A DNA stretch of 64,000 nt from Namhaeicola sp039714555 (GCA_039714555.1 JBDLJB010000004.1:80588-144587), one strand, 5' to 3'; positions 34,901 through 43,540 are shown, numbered from the stretch's first letter. Notes: generated from the letters alone by a model not told the origin. Numbers and translations: made by a program.

Positions 34901-35113
34901 ATTGTCTTCAATTTTTAATACGATCCCTTCTTCCATTTCTTCGGGCGATGCACCCGGGTAGAATAATGAAATATTGATATTTCTGGAATCAGTTAATGGA
35001 AAAAAGGAAGATTTCATCGATTTAGCACCGAGAATACCTAATAAAATAAATGCAATGATCATCACATTTACTGCAACCGGGTATTTGATGAAATATGTGA
35101 TTATTTTTTTCAT
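31931..35113 (-). CDS. RND efflux transporter permease (AcrB-like)
   Basis: The 1060-residue inner-membrane pump shows the RND duplication: a first transmembrane helix (about 10-30), a large periplasmic domain, helices 2-6 near 335-470, helix 7 near 535, a second periplasmic domain and helices 8-12 near 870-1030. Helix 4 contains IGILVDDGIVIGE with the paired aspartates that carry protons in hydrophobe/amphiphile exporters, and the second half has the matching VGIMVNDGLVLVGKF. Heavy-metal RND pumps have a different helix 4 pattern, so drug, bile or lipid export is more likely. It lies 19 bp downstream of the adaptor gene. Confidence 0.94.
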   Translation of the reverse strand: MKKIITYFIKYPVAVNVMIIAFILLGILGAKSMKSSFFPLTDSRNINISLFYPGASPEEMEEGIVLKIEDNLKGIVGVERVTSVSRENSATISIETVKGKDIDVVLADVKNAVDRVPSKPTGMEPPIISKIESMMPTINFTVSGDNISLKTLKQYARQVENDLRRMDGISQVIISGFPLEEIEIAVRESDLRAYNLSFAEVANAVRQTNLLITGGNIKTETEDFLIRARNRNYYGDEFSNIIIRADKSGNIIRLSDVAEVKDTWNENPDRIYFDNEIAISIQVNNTNNEDLIASADKIKDYITTFNEQHDNVELNIASDRSITLTQRTKLLINNAIAGVLLVLLFLSLFLNVRLAFWVAAGLPIAFFGMFMFAAQLGVTINVLSLFGMIIVIGILVDDGIVIGENIYQHYEKGKSPIQAAIDGTLEVIPPIVSAILTTLIAFSTFYFLDGRMGEFFSEVSTVVILTLTVSLIEALIILPAHIAHSKALVRKDTKRTGIFKVFQNLNVYADKFLKYLRNDLYAPYLRFFLKNKFLGFAIPIALLIFSIGGLKSGIVKTAFFPKMASDRVDINLVMPQGTNEKITDSIISKIEEAVWLVNDEFTESKQADHHQVVQNIIKRIGPGTNKARLTVNLLPGELRDFPSSDITNAIRDKAGVIYGTESLTFGSGRNFMGSPVSVSLLGNNIKELKEAKVELKKEMESNPQLKDVTDNDPAGIKEVTIKLKNNAHILGLTLQSVMSQVRYGFFGFQAQRFQRGQDEIKVWVRYSREDRSSIKNLDDMWISTPSGSKVPFSEIATYEIERGEVAINHLNGQREIQLTADLKSEDFSEVDIMDDIKNRIMPGITSKYPTVKASYEGQNRDAEKTKKSVNLVGPIIILLIYIVIAFTFRSYSQPLLLLLMVPFSLIGIVWGHYIHGFAINILSWLGIIALVGIMVNDGLVLVGKFNSFLKEGLKYDEALVQAGIARFRAIFLTTITTVAGLAPLMLEKSRQAQFLKPMAISISYGIIIATFLTLLMLPLLLSFSNQITVFFKWLFTGKKVTREEVTRAIKELKVENDEII

Positions 35114-35132
35114 ACTTTAATTTTAAAAACTT

Positions 35133-36269
35133 TTATTTTTGGTTTTTATCGGTATTATTTTCTTTATAAACTTTTACAGCCATACCATCATAAGCACCGG
35201 GAACAGTTTTAGTAAGTGTTTTAGTTCCGTTAGATAAACCTTTAATAACCACCGTTTTATCATTAAAATATATTGGGTTAACACTTGTTAAACTCAAAAT
35301 AGTATCATTTTTAACAACAAAGACACTCTTTTTATTAACCAGAAGACTTCTTGGGATTTCGTAAGCATCCTTTTCTGATTTTGCAACAAGATCGGCTTCC
35401 AGATACATACCTTCATTTAATTCGTTACTTCTTATCTGAACATAAACTTTAATAGTTTGTGAAGCCTGATCAACTTTACCGTTAACACGCACTACTTTAC
35501 CAGTCCAATTTTTAGTATTTTCTAAGTTGTGAAGTTTTACACTTTTACCTTTTTGTAAAAGATCTTTGTAAGCAGCGTTAATGGCTATTTCCATTTCATA
35601 AACACTTGGATTTATAAATTCACCCAATTTTTGTCCTTGCCTTACCAATGAACCGGGAGTTACCATTGCTTCTGTTAAAATGCCATTATAAGGAGCTTTG
35701 ATCGTGTATTTATTCAATCTAACTTCCATATTTTTAACATTGTAGTAGGTAGTATAGATGTTTCTGCCAGAGATAAAGAATTTTTCCTTTTCTGAATTGG
35801 TTTTCGGTAGGGTAGGCGTAGTCTTATTAAAATCAAAACTTGCTAAATATTTTTGCCATTTTTCGTATTCTTCAGGATAATCCAAACGAATATCAGGCAT
35901 TATGGAAGTTATTGAATTGAATAATTTACTTTTTTGTGCTTGTAAATTTGCATAGTGTTCATCACTATTGATCTTTAAGATAACTTCGCCTTTATTATAA
36001 TGTGTACCGGCTTTAAAATCTTTTGACAAGGGTTTTAATACACCTTGTACCTCACTAAAAAGGTCAATTTTATTTTTAGCTACCAAATTTCCATTGGCTG
36101 AAATTACTATTGGAATTTCTTTATTTTCAACTGTTTCAACAAAAACAGTTTTGACTATTTTAGGCGCTTTTATATCTTTCTTTTTATTGCTATTGATCAT
36201 AGTTTTAGCTACAAAAAATGCTCCGGCAAGTAATAATATACCAAGCGCTATGCTAATAATTTTTCTCAT
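35133..36269 (-). CDS. RND efflux periplasmic adaptor (membrane fusion protein)
   Basis: The 378-residue protein has an N-terminal membrane anchor (about 5-25), a barrel-sandwich/lipoyl half-motif (GVLKPLSKDFKAGTHYNKGEVILKI in two parts near 75-105), an alpha-helical hairpin of moderate length, the second half YTIKAPYNGILTEAMVTPGSLV, in two stretches near 195-220, and a beta-barrel with KVVRVNGKVDQASQTIKV. This is the HlyD/AcrA layout. It links the RND pump to the TolC protein. It begins inside the end of marR with a 4-bp ATGA overlap, indicating translational coupling. Confidence 0.92.
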   Translation of the reverse strand: MRKIISIALGILLLAGAFFVAKTMINSNKKKDIKAPKIVKTVFVETVENKEIPIVISANGNLVAKNKIDLFSEVQGVLKPLSKDFKAGTHYNKGEVILKINSDEHYANLQAQKSKLFNSITSIMPDIRLDYPEEYEKWQKYLASFDFNKTTPTLPKTNSEKEKFFISGRNIYTTYYNVKNMEVRLNKYTIKAPYNGILTEAMVTPGSLVRQGQKLGEFINPSVYEMEIAINAAYKDLLQKGKSVKLHNLENTKNWTGKVVRVNGKVDQASQTIKVYVQIRSNELNEGMYLEADLVAKSEKDAYEIPRSLLVNKKSVFVVKNDTILSLTSVNPIYFNDKTVVIKGLSNGTKTLTKTVPGAYDGMAVKVYKENNTDKNQK

Positions 36270-36730
36270 AAATTGGTTTGTTTTGTTTTGTGTTTTTTGA
36301 TTAAATTTTTTTGAATCTTATTCAATACATTGATCGTGCTTGATAATTCATCATTGGTAATTCCATCTTGCAGATCATTTATAATGTTTTGCATAACAGG
36401 AAGTGATCTTTTAAAGATTTCTTTACCTGATTCTGTTAAATATATTTGATTTATCCTTTTATCTATTTTTGAGTGTATCCTGCTTACATAACCTTTCTTC
36501 TCAACAGTTGTTATTAAGCGGGCTAATGATGTTTTTGATCGGTTTGTAATAAATGCCAGATCATTTTGTACTTGTCCGTTTTTATCGTGTAACTTTTTTA
36601 AAACGAGCCATTGCTCTTTTGTAAGATCAATTCCATTTTCATGGAATAGATCCGAAAAATAAAAACCCGTAAACTTGGCAAGTTTGCCAATACTGGGTAG
36701 AATTGTATTTTCAAAGATTATTTTTCTCAT
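36266..36730 (-). CDS. MarR family transcriptional regulator
   Basis: The 154-residue protein has the winged helix of MarR regulators: EQWLVLKKLHDKNGQVQNDL, the recognition region TNRSKTSLARLITTVEKKGYV and the wing RIHSKIDKRINQIYLTESG. It probably represses its own operon with the downstream adaptor, RND and tolC genes, and releases DNA on binding a lipophilic or phenolic ligand. The frame is open to a TTG at 36754, but the ATG at 36730 gives the usual N-terminus and was chosen. A perfect 18-bp palindrome 45 bp upstream (36775-36792) is the likely operator. The stop overlaps the adaptor start. Confidence 0.9.
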   Translation of the reverse strand: MRKIIFENTILPSIGKLAKFTGFYFSDLFHENGIDLTKEQWLVLKKLHDKNGQVQNDLAFITNRSKTSLARLITTVEKKGYVSRIHSKIDKRINQIYLTESGKEIFKRSLPVMQNIINDLQDGITNDELSSTINVLNKIQKNLIKKHKTKQTNL

Positions 36731-36774
36731 AAAATTTTTATAAAACTTTTGCAAAAATAAACAAATATTTAAAT

Positions 36775-36792
36775 TAGTTGCATATGCAACTA
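36775..36792. promoter_or_regulatory. Perfect palindromic operator upstream of marR
   Basis: TAGTTGCATATGCAACTA is a perfect 18-bp palindrome with 9-bp half-sites, in the gap before the marR-efflux operon. MarR dimers bind palindromes of this size, often with TTGC-type half-sites, so autoregulation is the simplest reading. It is not a transcription terminator because the arms have no loop and no T-run. Confidence 0.75.
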
Positions 36793-36895
36793 TGTTAATT
36801 TTATCTTAAATCGATAATAAATATTCGTTTATCAATAATTTTATGATTAGTGTTAGTGTAATTTGATCTTTTAAAAATGAATATATTGATAAAAA

Positions 36896-36921
36896 AAGTG
36901 GAGTTCCATAAAACTCCACTT
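36896..36921 (-). terminator. Terminator downstream of the cytochrome c gene
   Basis: AAGTGGAGTT (36896-36905) pairs with AACTCCACTT (36912-36921) over 10 bp with a six-base loop; on the minus strand it is followed by a run of T (complement of 36891-36897). It begins 29 bp after the cytochrome stop. Confidence 0.85.
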
Positions 36922-36949
36922 CTAATGTAATAAAACAAAAATAAAAAAA

Positions 36950-37348
36950 TTATTCAGCCAATGTCCTCATATAATTAACAATAAGCCATCTGTCTTCATC
37001 ATCAGGTATTTTTTTTGTATATTCAGGCATATCATCTCTACCAAAAGTAGTTTTGTAAAATAATTCACCATCTGTTTGGGCCTGATATTCCTCAGAAGAA
37101 AAATCTCCTAGATCACCTTCCACTTCATCAGCTTTTGTTCCATCTCCATATCCTTCTTTACCATGACATGATTTACAATGCTTATTGTATAGTGATTTGC
37201 CAATCTTTAGATCTACACTAGGATCTGTTGGGTTTTTCATATTTACATATTTTTCAGGTACTTCCCATTCTTCTTGTATAAATGGAGTGAAAGAAAAAAA
37301 CACAAAAGATAAAACTCCGATAATTGTTAAGATTTTAATCGTTTTCAT
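36950..37348 (-). CDS. Monohaem cytochrome c, exported
   Basis: The 132-residue protein has a signal peptide (about 1-22) and a class I cytochrome c domain. Haem attachment is CKSCH (Cys58, Cys61, His62) and the distal ligand is probably the methionine in GRDDMPEYTKKIPDD near residue 109. The C-terminal DRWLIVNYMRTL helix is also typical. It would carry electrons in the periplasm. It is transcribed divergently from the cytochrome c assembly fusion at 37492, so the product and its maturation factor are neighbours. It has its own terminator. Confidence 0.92.
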   Translation of the reverse strand: MKTIKILTIIGVLSFVFFSFTPFIQEEWEVPEKYVNMKNPTDPSVDLKIGKSLYNKHCKSCHGKEGYGDGTKADEVEGDLGDFSSEEYQAQTDGELFYKTTFGRDDMPEYTKKIPDDEDRWLIVNYMRTLAE

Positions 37349-37491
37349 GATTTTAATATTTTAAATAGATTGAGAATTAAATATACAATAAATCTCCAAA
37401 TTACTAAAATGATTAAATTTGGAAAATATATGCTAAAAAAAAACAATTAATTTTTAGTAAATTCGCACTTAAATTTTTTAAAATCACTATA

Positions 37492-40400
37492 ATGAAAAAA
37501 CTATATAATTTAATATTTTCCACAAAACTTACCGGGATTTTATTCATATTTTTTGCTGCAGCAATGGCAATTGCAACTTTTATCGAAAATGATTACGGTA
37601 CTCAAACAGCAAAAGCACTAGTTTATCAAACATGGTGGTTTGAGTTTATAATGATAGTATTTGTGTTAAATTTTATAGGAAATATTCAAAAATATAAGCT
37701 TTATAAAAAAGAAAAATTTGCAACTTTAATTTTTCATTTATCATTTTTATTGATCATCTTAGGTGCCGGTATCACACGATATATAGGACATGAAGGTATA
37801 ATGCCAATTTATGAAGGTGAAACTACCAACAAGATGCTTTCTGATAGAGCATACATTAAATTAATTATTGACGATGGTAAAGAACAAAAAGATCCAATTT
37901 ATAAAGATTTTTTATTTTCTAATATTTCTGAAGAAGAAACAGGTTTTATAGCTACAACAAGCCGGTTTTTAAATATAATCAGAGGCGGTAATGATTTTAA
38001 TATCTCAACTGATTTTAAAGGTCAGCCTGTACAGGTCAAATATGTTGATTATAAAGCCAACGCTTATGAAAAATTTATTAATGATGAAAATGGTGATTTT
38101 TATTTACAAATAGTTGAATCAGGCGGAAGTGGACGACATGAACATTATATTAAAAAAGGAGAAACAGTCAATTTACATAATGTTTTAGTTTCTTTTGAAA
38201 ACCCTACAAAAGGAGCAATAAATATATTTACTCAAAATAATAGCTTAATGATAAATGCACCATTTGATGGTAATTATATGATTATGGCTTCACAGGTACA
38301 AGGTGATATAGTTAAAGATTCTACACAAGCTTTTAATTTACAATCATTATACAAATTCAATACTATGCAATTTGTAATTCCTCAAGGACCCAATAAGGGT
38401 AGATTTGAAATGATATCAGGAAATGAAAATGAGCATTTTAATGATATGATAGCGATTGAAGTAAAAACAAAAAATAATAGTGAGGTCATAAAACTTTTTG
38501 GCAATGCCAACCAGGTTAAACAACCTACAAGTTTTTCCTCAGAAGGATTAAACTTCAAGCTTAGCTATGGAGCTAAAAGTTTGCAAATACCGTTTTCTGT
38601 AAAATTACGTGATTTTCAATTAGATCGTTATCCGGGTTCTATGAGTCCAAAATCATATGCAAGTGAAATTACAGTTATTGATGGAGAAAATACTTTTGAT
38701 TACCGAATTTTCATGAACCATGTTCTAGATTATAGAGGATACCGTTTTTTTCAATCAAGTTATAATGACAAAGGTGAAGTTGAACAAACATTTTTATCGG
38801 TAAACTTTGATACATTTGGTACTTGGACAACTTACCTGGGTTATGGGTTATTGTTTTTAGGAATGATATTGGCATTATTTTCTAAAAATACTCGTTTTGG
38901 GTTTTTAAGAAAAAGATTAGAGAGTATTAAAAATAAAAAATCCCAACTTACAATAATTCTATTGTTGATCTCTTTTTCTGTTTTTTCACAAGAACATACA
39001 CATGAACAGCAAATTGACATTGATTCTTTATTGAATTCAACAAAGGTAAATAAAGAACATGCCCAAAGGTTTGGTACTTTGGTCATTCAAGATGCAGGAG
39101 GTAGAATGTTGCCTGTAAATACTTTTGCATCTGAATTATTACGTAAAGTGAGTAAAAAAGATACTTATAATGATCTTGATGCAAATCAGGTATTGGTTTC
39201 AATGGTCATAAATCCGAAAGTATGGTTCTATGTACCATTTATTTATATCAAAAAAGAAAATACTAAAATTAGAGACCTTATTGGGGTTCCACATGACCAA
39301 AAGTACGCTCGTTTTGCTGATCTTTTTACTGATAGAGGAGAATATAAAATTAAAGATGAAGTAGCAATTGCTCATAAAAAGAAAATTAAAACTAAATATG
39401 AAGAAAGTATTCTGAATATTGATGGCAGGGCAAATCTTTTATACGGTGCATTACAAGGAAATATATTTAATTTTTTTCCACTTAACGGAGATAAAAATAA
39501 CAAATGGTTTTCGGATATAGAAGTTGCTCGTGCCGGTTTTAAAGGTGATGATTCTCTTTATGTAGCTAAAATAATTCCTATGTATAGTCAGGCTACTCTT
39601 GAAGCAATTTCCACAGATGAATATGAGAATGCAGATAAATTGTTAGAAAGTATTCATACTTACCAAAATAAATTTGGAGGAGAAGTCATGCCCTCTGAAA
39701 GAAAAGTAAATTTAGAGTTGTTTTACAATAAATACGATATTTTTAAAGGCTTGTTTTGGAAATATATGCTGGCGAGTTTAATTATGTTCATAGTTGTTAT
39801 TATCAATATTTTTAACGACAATAAACTGGTTAAAACCCTAATAAAACTGAGTACTTTCATCATCTTTTTATTATTTATTTATCATACCATAGGTTTGGGA
39901 ATACGCTGGTATATTTCAGGTCATGCCCCATGGAGTAATGGTTATGAATCAATGATCTACGTATCCTGGGCAACCATGTTATTTGGTTTGATCTTTGGAA
40001 AAAGCTCCTCACTAACTTTAGCTGCTACAACTTTTGTGACTTCGATGCTTTTAATGGTGGCACATTGGAACTGGATGGATCCATCAATAGGTAATTTGGT
40101 TCCTGTACTGGATTCATATTGGTTGATGGTTCATGTGGCTATTATTGTAGCGAGTTACGGTCCGTTTACAATCAGTATGATATTAGGTATGTTGGTAATG
40201 ATCTTATATATTTTTACAACAAAAAATAACAAGAAAAAACTAAAATTAGCCATTGATGAGCTAACAATTATCAATGAAATGTCGCTTACCATTGGTCTGG
40301 TTCTTTTAACAATAGGTAACTTTTTGGGAGGTATATGGGCCAATGAAAGTTGGGGTAGATATTGGGGATGGGATCCAAAAGAAACTTGGGCTTTGATCAG

Positions 40401-40662
40401 TATAATGATCTACGCTTTTGTGTTACACATGCGATTGATTCCCGGTTTGAGAGGAAGATATGTTTTTAATATGGTTTCAGTATTTGCTTTTGCGACAATA
40501 TTAATGACCTATTTAGGGGTAAATCACTTGTTATCAGGATTACATTCTTATGCTTCCGGTGAATCGGCACCTATCCCCAATCAAATTTGGGCTTGGTTGA
40601 TATTTTCATTTGCATTGAGTATCTTAGCTTTTTATAAATATAAAAACTATTATAAAAAATGA
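37492..40662 (+). CDS. Fused cytochrome c assembly protein (ResB-CcsA type)
   Basis: The 1056-residue protein joins the two halves of the system II haem export/ligation complex. The N-terminal ResB/CcsB part (about 1-470) has membrane helices near 10-30, 45-65, 75-95 and 445-465 with a large periplasmic domain. The C-terminal CcsA part (about 760-1050) has many helices and the haem-presenting WWD motif NESWGRYWGWDPKETW (about 951-966), plus histidines before and after it in SGHAPWSNGYES and GVNHLLSG. A middle segment (about 490-740) is extracytoplasmic. It attaches haem to CxxCH motifs, probably including those of the divergent cytochrome. A TAAATTCG box lies at 37458-37465. The stop overlaps the next start by 4 bp. 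Confidence 0.92.
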   Translation: MKKLYNLIFSTKLTGILFIFFAAAMAIATFIENDYGTQTAKALVYQTWWFEFIMIVFVLNFIGNIQKYKLYKKEKFATLIFHLSFLLIILGAGITRYIGHEGIMPIYEGETTNKMLSDRAYIKLIIDDGKEQKDPIYKDFLFSNISEEETGFIATTSRFLNIIRGGNDFNISTDFKGQPVQVKYVDYKANAYEKFINDENGDFYLQIVESGGSGRHEHYIKKGETVNLHNVLVSFENPTKGAINIFTQNNSLMINAPFDGNYMIMASQVQGDIVKDSTQAFNLQSLYKFNTMQFVIPQGPNKGRFEMISGNENEHFNDMIAIEVKTKNNSEVIKLFGNANQVKQPTSFSSEGLNFKLSYGAKSLQIPFSVKLRDFQLDRYPGSMSPKSYASEITVIDGENTFDYRIFMNHVLDYRGYRFFQSSYNDKGEVEQTFLSVNFDTFGTWTTYLGYGLLFLGMILALFSKNTRFGFLRKRLESIKNKKSQLTIILLLISFSVFSQEHTHEQQIDIDSLLNSTKVNKEHAQRFGTLVIQDAGGRMLPVNTFASELLRKVSKKDTYNDLDANQVLVSMVINPKVWFYVPFIYIKKENTKIRDLIGVPHDQKYARFADLFTDRGEYKIKDEVAIAHKKKIKTKYEESILNIDGRANLLYGALQGNIFNFFPLNGDKNNKWFSDIEVARAGFKGDDSLYVAKIIPMYSQATLEAISTDEYENADKLLESIHTYQNKFGGEVMPSERKVNLELFYNKYDIFKGLFWKYMLASLIMFIVVIINIFNDNKLVKTLIKLSTFIIFLLFIYHTIGLGIRWYISGHAPWSNGYESMIYVSWATMLFGLIFGKSSSLTLAATTFVTSMLLMVAHWNWMDPSIGNLVPVLDSYWLMVHVAIIVASYGPFTISMILGMLVMILYIFTTKNNKKKLKLAIDELTIINEMSLTIGLVLLTIGNFLGGIWANESWGRYWGWDPKETWALISIMIYAFVLHMRLIPGLRGRYVFNMVSVFAFATILMTYLGVNHLLSGLHSYASGESAPIPNQIWAWLIFSFALSILAFYKYKNYYKK

Positions 40663-41204
40663 AACAGAGAAAAATTATTTTGATATTCCTTTTTTCTTTA
40701 TTTGTATGGAATAATTTAAATGCACAAGAAAATATTTATCAATTTAAGGTACAAGACCTTTATGGAGATGAATTTGATATGGCTACTTTAAAAGGTAAAA
40801 AAGCAATGATTGTCAACACAGCATCAGAATGTGGATTAACTCCACAATATGAAGATCTGCAAAAATTATACGATTCATATAAAGATAAAAATTTTGTGAT
40901 TATAGGATTTCCTGCCAATAATTTTGGAAAACAAGAACCCGGTTCTAATGCTGAGATAGCTACGTTTTGTAAAGAGAACTATGGAGTTACTTTCCCAATG
41001 ATGTCGAAAATTTCTGTTAAAGGAAAAGATATGCATCCTGTATATCAGTTTTTGACTGAAAAATCTAAAAATGGTTATAAAGATTCAAGTATAAAATGGA
41101 ATTTTCAAAAATACCTCATCAATGAACAAGGAGAAGTTGTAAAAGTGATCAATCCAAAAACATTACCTACTGATGAATCTGTAATTTCATGGATAGAAGA
41201 ATGA
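40659..41204 (+). CDS. Exported glutathione peroxidase-family thiol peroxidase
   Basis: The 181-residue protein has a signal peptide (about 1-22) and a thioredoxin fold of the GPx family. The peroxidatic Cys58 sits in NTASECGLTPQYEDL, with the Gln of FPANNFGKQEPG and the Trp-Asn of IKWNFQKYL completing the active site. A second cysteine in IATFCKENYGVTFPM matches the resolving cysteine of thioredoxin-dependent GPx enzymes, so glutathione is probably not the reductant. It would remove hydroperoxides in the periplasm. Overlaps of 4 bp (ATGA) with both the cytochrome assembly gene and the PLP gene indicate a translationally coupled cluster. Confidence 0.92.
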   Translation: MKQRKIILIFLFSLFVWNNLNAQENIYQFKVQDLYGDEFDMATLKGKKAMIVNTASECGLTPQYEDLQKLYDSYKDKNFVIIGFPANNFGKQEPGSNAEIATFCKENYGVTFPMMSKISVKGKDMHPVYQFLTEKSKNGYKDSSIKWNFQKYLINEQGEVVKVINPKTLPTDESVISWIEE

Positions 41205-42355
41205 AAAATAAAGGAAAACAAACAGTTTGTATTCACGATGGTGAAATAAAAGATGAACAATTTAGTGGAGCTGTTTCACCAATATATATGGCTACATCAT
41301 ACTCTTATTTAGATGTTGATCAGAAAATATATCCCCGAAACTTCAATACACCCAATCAAGAGGTAATTAATAAAAAAATAGCAGCTTTGGAAAATGCCGA
41401 ATCAGGTTTAGTATTTGCCTCGGGGATGGCAGCAATTAGTACGACTTTATTTGCTTTTTTAGAAAAAGGAGATCATGCAGTTTTTGCCAATGAAATTTAT
41501 GGAGGTTCGTTTAACCTGGTGACCCAGGAATTTGATAAGTACGGAATTTCATATGATTTTACTAATGGAGTAGGAGTTAAGGATTTTGAAGAAAAGATCA
41601 GACCTAATACCAAGGTGATCTATATGGAAACACCTTCTAATCCGTTGCTTACAATAACTGATATTTCAGCTGTAGCAGAATTAGCTAAAAGGAATGATAT
41701 TGTTAGTATGATCGACAATACTTTTGCTTCATCTATTAACCAAACTCCGATCGATCTGGGAATAGATATGGTAATTCATAGTGCAACAAAATACTTGGGT
41801 GGCCATAGTGATATTTTTGCTGGAGTTGTAGCCGGTAGTAAAGAGCATATTCATAAGATTAAGCTAAAAGGGAAGAATTTTGGTGGAAATATTAGTGAGT
41901 TTATGAGTTATTTACTGGAGAGAAGTATTAAAACATTAAGTGTAAGAGTTGAAAGGCATAATGAAAATGCACAATTTATAGCTGAGTTTTTAGATAATCA
42001 CCCATCCGTTGTAAAAGTGTATTATCCGGGGTTAAGATCTCATTTAAATTATAAAATTGCAAAAAAGCAGATGCATGGTTTTGGCGGTATGCTATCTTTT
42101 GAATTAAAAAATGATTATGATGCTGTTGCATTTCAAAAATCATTAAAAATGATCAAACCATCATTGAGTTTGGCTGGGGTAGAATCTACAATTTTATTAC
42201 CATCTTTGACTTCACATTCGCCTATGACTAAAGAAGAAAGAGAAGCAATGGGTATTTCAGATAGTTTGTTAAGACTTTCTGTAGGTATAGAGAATAAAGA
42301 AGATATTAAAGCTGATCTTGAGCAAGCTATAGAGGTTGTTAAAAAATTAATCTAA
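41201..42355 (+). CDS. Trans-sulfuration PLP enzyme (cystathionine gamma-synthase/lyase family)
   Basis: The 384-residue protein belongs to the Cys/Met metabolism PLP family. It has ESGLVFASGMAAISTTL, ANEIYGGSFNLV, YMETPSNPLL, the PLP aspartate in SMIDNTFAS, and HSATKYLGGHSDIFAGVV with the PLP lysine at 197, plus the C-terminal SLAGVESTILLPSLTSHSPM and LRLSVGIEN. Members act as cystathionine gamma-synthase, cystathionine gamma-lyase, O-acetylhomoserine sulfhydrylase or methionine gamma-lyase; these cannot be separated by eye. The frame opens at ATG 41189, but ATG 41201 makes a standard ATGA overlap with the peroxidase stop. It overlaps the convergent cysteine desulfurase gene by 9 bp. Confidence 0.9.
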   Translation: MKNKGKQTVCIHDGEIKDEQFSGAVSPIYMATSYSYLDVDQKIYPRNFNTPNQEVINKKIAALENAESGLVFASGMAAISTTLFAFLEKGDHAVFANEIYGGSFNLVTQEFDKYGISYDFTNGVGVKDFEEKIRPNTKVIYMETPSNPLLTITDISAVAELAKRNDIVSMIDNTFASSINQTPIDLGIDMVIHSATKYLGGHSDIFAGVVAGSKEHIHKIKLKGKNFGGNISEFMSYLLERSIKTLSVRVERHNENAQFIAEFLDNHPSVVKVYYPGLRSHLNYKIAKKQMHGFGGMLSFELKNDYDAVAFQKSLKMIKPSLSLAGVESTILLPSLTSHSPMTKEEREAMGISDSLLRLSVGIENKEDIKADLEQAIEVVKKLI

Positions 42356-43483
42356 AATCTCTTTTAAGGCTTCAATAACAACATCAACTTCATCTTTGGT
42401 ATTATATTTACTAAATGAAAATCTAACTGATGTTTTTTGTGCTTCATTTTCATTGAGAATCGTATTTAAAACATGAGAGCCTTTGTTACTTCCACTTTGA
42501 CAGGCACTTCCACCGGAAACCGCTATTCCTTTGATATCTAGGTTAAACAATAGCATTGGTATTTCTTTTGGAAAACGGACATTTAAGATATGAAAAGCGC
42601 TTTTATCCAATAGTGATGAAGTACCATTGAACTGAATGTCATCAAAATTCTGTTCTAATTCATCAATAAAATATCGTTTTAATTCCAGTATATAAGCTTT
42701 GTCTTTATTATAATTTTTAAAAGCAATTTCCATAGCTTTATCCATGCCAATGATACTGTGAATATTTTCTGTACCGGCTCTGGCTCCACGTTCTTGTTCA
42801 CCTCCAATGAGTAAGGGTAAAATCCCTATACCTTTTTTAAAGTAAGCATAGCCAACTCCTTTCGGTCCGTGAAATTTATGAGCGCTTGCTGCAAAAAAAT
42901 CGATGGGTGTTTTTTGAAGATCAATTGTTGTATGTGCAATACCTTGAACCGCATCCGAGTGAAACATAGTATTATACTTTATGCAGAGATCTGATACAAT
43001 TTGCAGATCCAAAATATTTCCAATTTCATTATTTACCAACATCAAGCTTACCAATGTTTTTTTATCAGAACTATTTAATAGCGCTTCTAAATTTTGATAA
43101 TCAATATTACCATTTTTATCAAGGTTGACATATTTAACTTTAATATCATATTTTTTTTGAAGTGCTTCAATGGTATGTATAACTGCATGATGTTCAATCT
43201 TTGAGGATATAATTCGTTCAATTCCCAAATTAGCAACAGCATTATATAAAATTAGATTATCAGCTTCACTACCTCCGGAAGTAAAAATGATCTCATTTGC
43301 TGAACAATTAAGATATTTTGCTATATTTTTTCTAGCATTTTCAACCAATGATTTTGCTTTTCTACCAAATTGATGGGTAGATGAAGGATTCCCAAAAACA
43401 TCATGCATTGCATCTGTAATTACATTTATCACTTCTTTATCAATTGGTGTAGTTGCGGCATTATCAAAATATATTTTTTGCAT
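42347..43483 (-). CDS. Cysteine desulfurase (NifS/IscS family)
   Basis: The enzyme removes sulfur from cysteine for iron-sulfur clusters or thiolated cofactors. The 378-residue product begins IYFDNAATTPI and has FTSGGSEADNLI, SSKIEHHAVIHT, NNEIGNI, HSDAVQG and SAHKFHGPKGVGY with the PLP lysine at 203, then ERGARAGTENI. The catalytic cysteine is in SGGSACQSGS near residue 327, on the longer active-site loop of group I (NifS/IscS) enzymes. No iscU or other cluster assembly gene is adjacent. It is convergent with and overlaps the trans-sulfuration gene by 9 bp. Confidence 0.93.
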   Translation of the reverse strand: MQKIYFDNAATTPIDKEVINVITDAMHDVFGNPSSTHQFGRKAKSLVENARKNIAKYLNCSANEIIFTSGGSEADNLILYNAVANLGIERIISSKIEHHAVIHTIEALQKKYDIKVKYVNLDKNGNIDYQNLEALLNSSDKKTLVSLMLVNNEIGNILDLQIVSDLCIKYNTMFHSDAVQGIAHTTIDLQKTPIDFFAASAHKFHGPKGVGYAYFKKGIGILPLLIGGEQERGARAGTENIHSIIGMDKAMEIAFKNYNKDKAYILELKRYFIDELEQNFDDIQFNGTSSLLDKSAFHILNVRFPKEIPMLLFNLDIKGIAVSGGSACQSGSNKGSHVLNTILNENEAQKTSVRFSFSKYNTKDEVDVVIEALKEILD

Positions 43484-43540
43484 AAAACAAATTAATTAAA
43501 TTAATCATGCTAAAAATAAGCATTACAAAGAGAAAACTAT

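Noticed and set aside
38841..39086. Minus-strand frame inside the cytochrome c assembly gene
   Set aside because: It is a shadow of the ResB-CcsA coding sequence with low-complexity composition and no family motif.
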